From Planctomycetota bacterium (GTDB taxonomy: Bacteria > Planctomycetota > Phycisphaerae > UBA1845 > CAIVHJ01), in NCBI GenBank assembly GCA_022573485.1, contig JACZTW010000142.1, forward strand, positions 1 to 9,386: a stretch of DNA of 9,386 nucleotides, in the 5' to 3' direction. The translations under genes were made by a program, and so were the position numbers. Each line of letters begins with the position of its first letter. The first letter of the stretch is position 1. Below the pieces are notes generated by a model. That model worked only from the letters and a program-made list of their open reading frames with translations. It ran no database searches and was not told the DNA's origin. Shown piece after piece: positions 5,408-9,386 of this stretch.

Positions 5408-7696
5408 ATGACCTGCAACATCTTGTCACGAGCCGTCGCCATCGCCGCTGTGGTGGCTCTTCTGGGCTTTTGTGCCCCCGTTGTTGCCGACGTCGACCTG
5501 CTCTTCGACCCGGCATCTCAGACCATATCTCTCGACATCGGAGATTTGATCGAGATCAACCTGGTTGCTCATTCCAGCGACGGCACGGAGCAACCCATCG
5601 TCGCCATAGACGCTATATTGAACTGGGATCCCGGCTTCCTCGAGCTGCTGGGCGCGGACGCCAGTGGTGCCGGGCCTTCCTGGTCCGTCGCTGGATTCCT
5701 CAATGATCCCGACGACATCAACCAGGGAATCGATCAGCCACCCCTGGATGTACCCGCCAACGACGGCAACGCCATCTATACGGTTTTGGTTGAGCCGGGC
5801 ATGACGGTTTCCGTCGGACCGAACGATCTGGTGGTGACCACGATTCAGTTCCGTGCGCTCCAGACGACTCAAGCCACTGTAGTCAGCTATTTACCCGCTG
5901 TTGGTATATACGGCGAAACTCGTGTGTTCGGGGCGGGCATTCAAAACAACATCACGGGTGATATTTCGGCTACGGCATTCGTGGAGGTTGTCCAGTTCTG
6001 CTCTGTGGTTTGCCCGACCGACATCAACGGCAACTTCGAGACCACAGCGTTCGACCTTGCCGTATTGTTGGGTTGCTGGGGCGGGGTCATGCCGGGTACT
6101 TGTGTATGTCTCGACGCCGACCACAACGGTGATATCGGGGCATTCGATTTGGCCGTTCTGCTGGGCGCCTGGGGGCCTTGCTCAGGTGTGCCCGGGGCGT
6201 GCTGCAATGCCGATGGCATGGGTGGTTGCCAGATCCTGCTTGAAGGCGACTGCGACGCGGTGGGCGGCGTTTTCCTGGGCCCGGCGACACAATGTGAGGA
6301 TTGCCTGCATGAAGCGTGCAGTCCGGATGCGGGGGACTGCTCAACGGCCAATGGCACGGCCGGCTGCGACGATGTGGCGTGTTGCGACTTGGTTTGCGAT
6401 CTTGATCCGTTCTGCTGTGACGTAGAATGGGATGAACTCTGCGCAGGCCCGAACACACGTGTGCTCGGTGCTTCGTGTACGGAACTATGCACCGAACCGG
6501 GGCAACCGTGCGATGCGTTTCCTCCGGGAACGATCGACATCGCGGTCAGCCGCATCGGTCAGCCAGCAGATAATTCCTATGAAGCATACGGCGTGGTCGG
6601 CGACATTGCTGCTTTCTCAGCCGCGACCACTGCCTGCAATATTGGAAATACCGTGGCCGAGTGGCTATGGACCGGGAATGAGGAGGGAACCAGCAGCCGC
6701 CACCCCCTCATCGCCCAGAATCTGTACCGCCTGTCTGCCGACGGGCGGCGGTTCGAAATGATCGGTATGAGCTGGCTGAAGCACGCCTTCTGCGCGCTGA
6801 ACGAAGGGACCTGTGGAAGCTGTCAAGTAACCGGCTGCGCGACGCTCGGGATCGGTTGTGCCGACACGTATACGGCCACCCGCAACGGTTCGACGAATCT
6901 TGGGCCCAGGCGGGATGTTAATCCGTTGGGATTCTCGTCCCAGCCTGACGACCCTGGAACCCACAGTCACCCACTCGCAGGCCCGTCCGGGGCCCCAACC
7001 ATCGCAGCCCGTCTACAGGTTCACACCACTGATCTGGGTATTCCGGGGGCAGAGTACTTTGTCGAAGCCCACTACGTCACACACGATGAGCCAGTGGAGC
7101 GTCGGCACAACAATGCTTCCTGGCTGAAGGTGAGCATGCCCCCCGGACCAGAGTTCACCGGTGATATTCTCAATATCGATACGATCCGGATGGAAGAGGT
7201 GGCCCTGAAGGCTTGGCAGGAGAGCGATCCTGGAGTCGTCATTGAGTCGGTCGATGACGAACAAGGAGGTCGGTTTCACCTCAGCTACAGAGTCACTGAT
7301 AACGGCGACGGCACCTGGCATTACGAGTATGCCCTTCACAACATGAACTCGCACCTTGCCGCCAACAACTTCGTTATTCCGGCTCCCGATAGCGTTCTGC
7401 TGACGAATATCGAATTCCACGATGTCGATTACCACAGTGGAGATGGGGATTTGGACAGCGGCGGCAACTTCGACGGTACCGATTGGACGGCCACCCGCGG
7501 CAGTGCCGGGATCGTTTGGGCGATGGAGGTGGTCGGCGATTACAACAATTCCAACGCCCTGCGCTGGGGCACGACGTACAATTTCCGATTTGATGCCAAT
7601 ACCCCGCCTCAGGCCGCTGAGGCAGAAATCACTCACTATCGATCTACGGAAGGCCCCGCTTCAATTACCGTACAGACTCTGGCACCGGCCCCTTGA
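5408..7696 (+). CDS. secreted cohesin-like / dockerin protein with uncharacterised C-terminal domain (gene 2)
   Basis: This is a 762-residue exported protein; the ATG follows GAAGGA (5395-5400, 7-nt gap). Residues 1-27 are a signal peptide ending APVVA. Residues 28-~195 form a cohesin-like beta domain (VAIDAILNWDPGFLELLG). Residues ~204-259 are a duplicated dockerin-type segment, each half ending FDLAVLLGxWG, with calcium loops DINGNFETTAFD and DADHNGDIGAFD. Residues ~263-300 are a planctomycete-style GACCNADG...C module. Residues 302-~360 are the ten-cysteine module also found in gene 3. Residues ~375-762 are a large domain containing GVVGDIAAFSAATTACN, RHPLIAQNLYRLS, MIGMSWLKHAFCALNE, LGIGCADTYTATRNG and DNGDGTWHYEYALHNMNS. 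I recognise this last domain only as recurrent in planctomycete secreted proteins of unknown function. The same domain follows directly after the cysteine module in gene 3. A structural, matrix or binding role is inferred. Confidence 0.9.
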   Translation: MTCNILSRAVAIAAVVALLGFCAPVVADVDLLFDPASQTISLDIGDLIEINLVAHSSDGTEQPIVAIDAILNWDPGFLELLGADASGAGPSWSVAGFLNDPDDINQGIDQPPLDVPANDGNAIYTVLVEPGMTVSVGPNDLVVTTIQFRALQTTQATVVSYLPAVGIYGETRVFGAGIQNNITGDISATAFVEVVQFCSVVCPTDINGNFETTAFDLAVLLGCWGGVMPGTCVCLDADHNGDIGAFDLAVLLGAWGPCSGVPGACCNADGMGGCQILLEGDCDAVGGVFLGPATQCEDCLHEACSPDAGDCSTANGTAGCDDVACCDLVCDLDPFCCDVEWDELCAGPNTRVLGASCTELCTEPGQPCDAFPPGTIDIAVSRIGQPADNSYEAYGVVGDIAAFSAATTACNIGNTVAEWLWTGNEEGTSSRHPLIAQNLYRLSADGRRFEMIGMSWLKHAFCALNEGTCGSCQVTGCATLGIGCADTYTATRNGSTNLGPRRDVNPLGFSSQPDDPGTHSHPLAGPSGAPTIAARLQVHTTDLGIPGAEYFVEAHYVTHDEPVERRHNNASWLKVSMPPGPEFTGDILNIDTIRMEEVALKAWQESDPGVVIESVDDEQGGRFHLSYRVTDNGDGTWHYEYALHNMNSHLAANNFVIPAPDSVLLTNIEFHDVDYHSGDGDLDSGGNFDGTDWTATRGSAGIVWAMEVVGDYNNSNALRWGTTYNFRFDANTPPQAAEAEITHYRSTEGPASITVQTLAPAP

Positions 7697-7789
7697 CGGC
7701 GAGCACGTGTGAGAAGCTCGGTGGTTCGGCCAGCTACGACACCGACTCTGGTTGTCTTTGACGCACGAACCTCCAGCTTGACATCCCTC
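7697..7789. other. unique spacer after gene 2
   Basis: Ninety-three bases separate the gene 2 stop from the left border of the second repeat copy. A weak stem (cgagc/gctcg, 7702-7722) is present without a T-run. Nothing else stands out. Confidence 0.45.
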
Positions 7790-8164
7790 CCGCCGGATAT
7801 CGACCTATCGGACCATGCCCCATTGGCATATGGATTGCGGAGACCGGCCCGAAATCCCTCCGAGACGACGGTGCGTCGAAGAATAGCCGGCCCTGTGAAA
7901 AATCCTCAGATGATCACTACAGCGTAAGGTCGTCAGGCTGGGCTGCGTACAAGTACGGTCCGCATAAATCTTTACGATCCACGGGGTCGATTGCCGTGCA
8001 GCCTCAAGGACAATCCGTTGCCTCATCCGTAAGTCATTTTGCAGACTGAAGATAGAACATTATCCGTCGTCTTTGCACCAAACACTTTGCGTTGTGGTGC
8101 TGAGGATCGGGAGCACGAATTTAACAAAGTCGGCAACCCACTCGTGCGCAGATCAGGCCAAATT

Positions 8165-8193
8165 TGACATCAGTGTGGCGAGTTGCTAACATG
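8165..8193 (+). promoter_or_regulatory. sigma-70-like promoter candidate for gene 3
   Basis: TTGACA (8165-8170), a 17-bp spacer and TAACAT (8188-8193) match the candidate upstream of gene 1 in both boxes and spacing, about 235 nt before the gene 3 ATG. Confidence 0.5.
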
Positions 8194-8270
8194 TCACCAA
8201 TGGCCTGAATGGGCAGTCTGAAAGGATCTCATCCGGCGACCGTTCGGGATCCTGCCACCCTCGGGTGAAC

Positions 8271-8283
8271 GAGCAACTTGCTC
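8271..8283. promoter_or_regulatory. conserved palindrome in leader of gene 3
   Basis: GAGCAAcTTGCTC is identical to 2113-2125 and lies at the same place relative to the promoter candidate. It is flanked by other conserved blocks, so its survival alone does not prove function. Confidence 0.35.
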
Positions 8284-8426
8284 ACATTTCATCCGCAGAG
8301 TGGGGACGAAGCATTTTGCGTACGCATTTCACATATCACGAATCATTTTCCAAAGCGCGTTGATTGGGCGTCGCTTTACGCTCTTGCAACCTGCCATCGG
8401 AAGAAACGTGAACTGGAGGGCAATCG

Positions 8427-9386
8427 ATGTTGTTCAAAGCAAGACTCATTGTGGCGAGCGCTGCTGTCTCGGTCCTGCTCGTGTTTCTGCTCGTGTCTTG
8501 TACTCTGCGCGACGAGCAGGCGGGTGACGCTGAAAAGCAGGCGCTCGATCTCGACAATGACCGCTCCGCCGCCGAACCGTCGATGGGTGAATCGTCTTCC
8601 TCCGCACAGCAGCGCGCAAGGGATGAGCATCCGAGTTGCACGCCCGAGGCGGGTTCCTGCGATCAAGCCAACGGCACGCCCGGATGTGATGATGCTGCGT
8701 GTTGCAATTTAGTGTGCGATCTCGACCCGTACTGCTGCGAAGTCGCGTGGGACGAAATGTGCGCCGGCCCGAATGATCGAGTACTGGGCGCATCCTGCGT
8801 CGAGCTATTCGAAGCGTCGGGCCAATCTGGTGGAACCGCCGGCGGTGGGATGCCCGATATCATTGTGGTCGGCATCGGCGGCGAATCGGGCTTCAATCAT
8901 GAAGAATACGGAGTCGTCGGTGACATCGCGGCCTTCTCTTCCGCAACGACGGCCTGCAACATGGGGACGGCCGAGGCCGAATGGCTGAACGAAGGCGCCG
9001 GCGAGGGACCACCAACCGCCATCCGCTTATCGCGCAGAATATGTACCGGCTTTCGCCCGACGGCAGACAGTTTGAAATGATCGGCATGAGCTGGCTGAAG
9101 CATGGCTTCTGCGCGTTCAATGAGTTTTGCAATCAGTGCCAGTTCACCGACTGCGACACGCTGGGCATCGGCTGCGCCGATACCTACACCGCGATTCGAA
9201 ACGGCACCACGGCGCTGGGCCCACGCCGAGACATCAATCCACTGGGCATCGACTTCGATGGAACAGGCGCAGGGACGCATACCCACCCGTATGCCCATCC
9301 TGCCGGGGACGACATCATTCGCGGGAAGATCCAGGTTCACACGGCGGATCTGGGTCAGCCGGGAGCGGTGTACTTCGTGGAAGTTC
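8427..9386 (+). pseudogene. lipoprotein-like secreted protein with gene 2-type C-terminal domain, frameshifted and cut by window edge (gene 3)
   Basis: The ATG follows GGAGG (8415-8419, 7-nt gap), exactly as in gene 1. Residues 1-25 are a lipoprotein-type signal with lipobox LVSC (Cys25), so export and lipid anchoring are likely. Residues ~70-125 are the ten-cysteine module (CDQANGTPGCDD, CDLDPYCCEVAWDEMC, GASC). Then, without cohesin or dockerin, comes the domain shared with gene 2 (GVVGDIAAFSSATTACN). At about 9006-9011 the frame is lost: the zero frame runs to a stop at 9078-9080. From 9011 the next frame continues the match with TNRHPLIAQNMYRLSPDGRQ, SWLKHGFCAFNEFC and LGIGCADTYTAIRNGT to the window edge. 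One extra A in gagggaccacc would restore EGTTNRHP, matching EGTSSRHP of gene 2. Either a sequencing error or a young pseudogene fits; the clean second frame favours a very recent event. Confidence 0.8.

Larger units (their letters stand above)
7790..8812 (+). repeat. copy B of the ~1 kb duplicated module
   Basis: This is the partner of 1625-2656, displaced by about 6.16 kb in direct orientation. The non-coding part (7790-8426) has no credible gene. The frame opening at the leader palindrome in copy A (from 2107) meets a TGA in copy B within 35 codons. The coding part gives the signal peptide and cysteine module of gene 3. Direct repeats of this length could recombine to delete genes 1 and 2 or to form hybrids. 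Confidence 0.85.

Noticed and set aside
7013..7636. A 207-codon minus-strand open frame.
   Set aside because: It lies wholly antisense to the conserved C-terminal domain of gene 2 and has no recognisable features or ribosome-binding site of its own that I can see.
7697..7789. A possible intrinsic terminator after gene 2.
   Set aside because: The only stem is 5 bp with an 11-nt loop and no following T-run.

Overview
The window looks like accessory chromosome of a planctomycete, most like the Phycisphaerae. Evidence: GC-rich DNA, large secreted cysteine-rich proteins, dockerin-type calcium loops of the form FDLAVLLGxWG, cohesin-like beta domains, and the cysteine module CCxxVCxxDPxCCxxxW. This assignment is inferred from protein style; no taxonomic marker gene is complete here.

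Left end (1-1548). This is a mosaic of broken genes. Minus strand 1-785 holds the C-terminal part of a TPR-like protein that lacks its 5' end and runs off the left edge. Minus strand about 786-1041 reads as a small piece of a ribosomal-protein operon: the end of L29 (rpmC), then the probable first codons of S17 (rpsQ). Plus strand about 1042-1548 is an alpha/beta hydrolase with a complete catalytic triad but no N-terminal part. An uninterrupted plus-strand frame from 541 to 1548 hides this, because its first half is antisense to the TPR and L29 fragments.

Middle and right (1549-9386). Three secreted-protein genes lie in the same direction. Gene 1 (2268-5129) has a signal peptide, cysteine module, cohesin-like domain, four nearly identical HYR-like repeats, a canonical HYR domain, and dockerin/EF-hand calcium loops. 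Gene 2 (5408-7696) has a signal peptide, cohesin-like domain, dockerin pair, two cysteine modules and a large uncharacterised C-terminal domain. Gene 3 (8427 to the right edge) has a lipoprotein signal and cysteine module like the N-terminus of gene 1, followed by the C-terminal domain of gene 2. It carries a one-base frameshift near 9006 and is cut by the window edge.

The roughly 640 bp upstream of genes 1 and 3 are diverged copies of each other, and the similarity continues through the signal peptide and cysteine module (1625-2656 and 7790-8812). Both copies keep the promoter-like TTGACA-N17-TAACAT and a 13-nt palindrome in a long untranslated leader. The locus therefore looks like a set of surface proteins built by duplicating and swapping modules, with cohesin-like and dockerin-like parts that might bind one another outside the cell. 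The function of the set is not known from the sequence.
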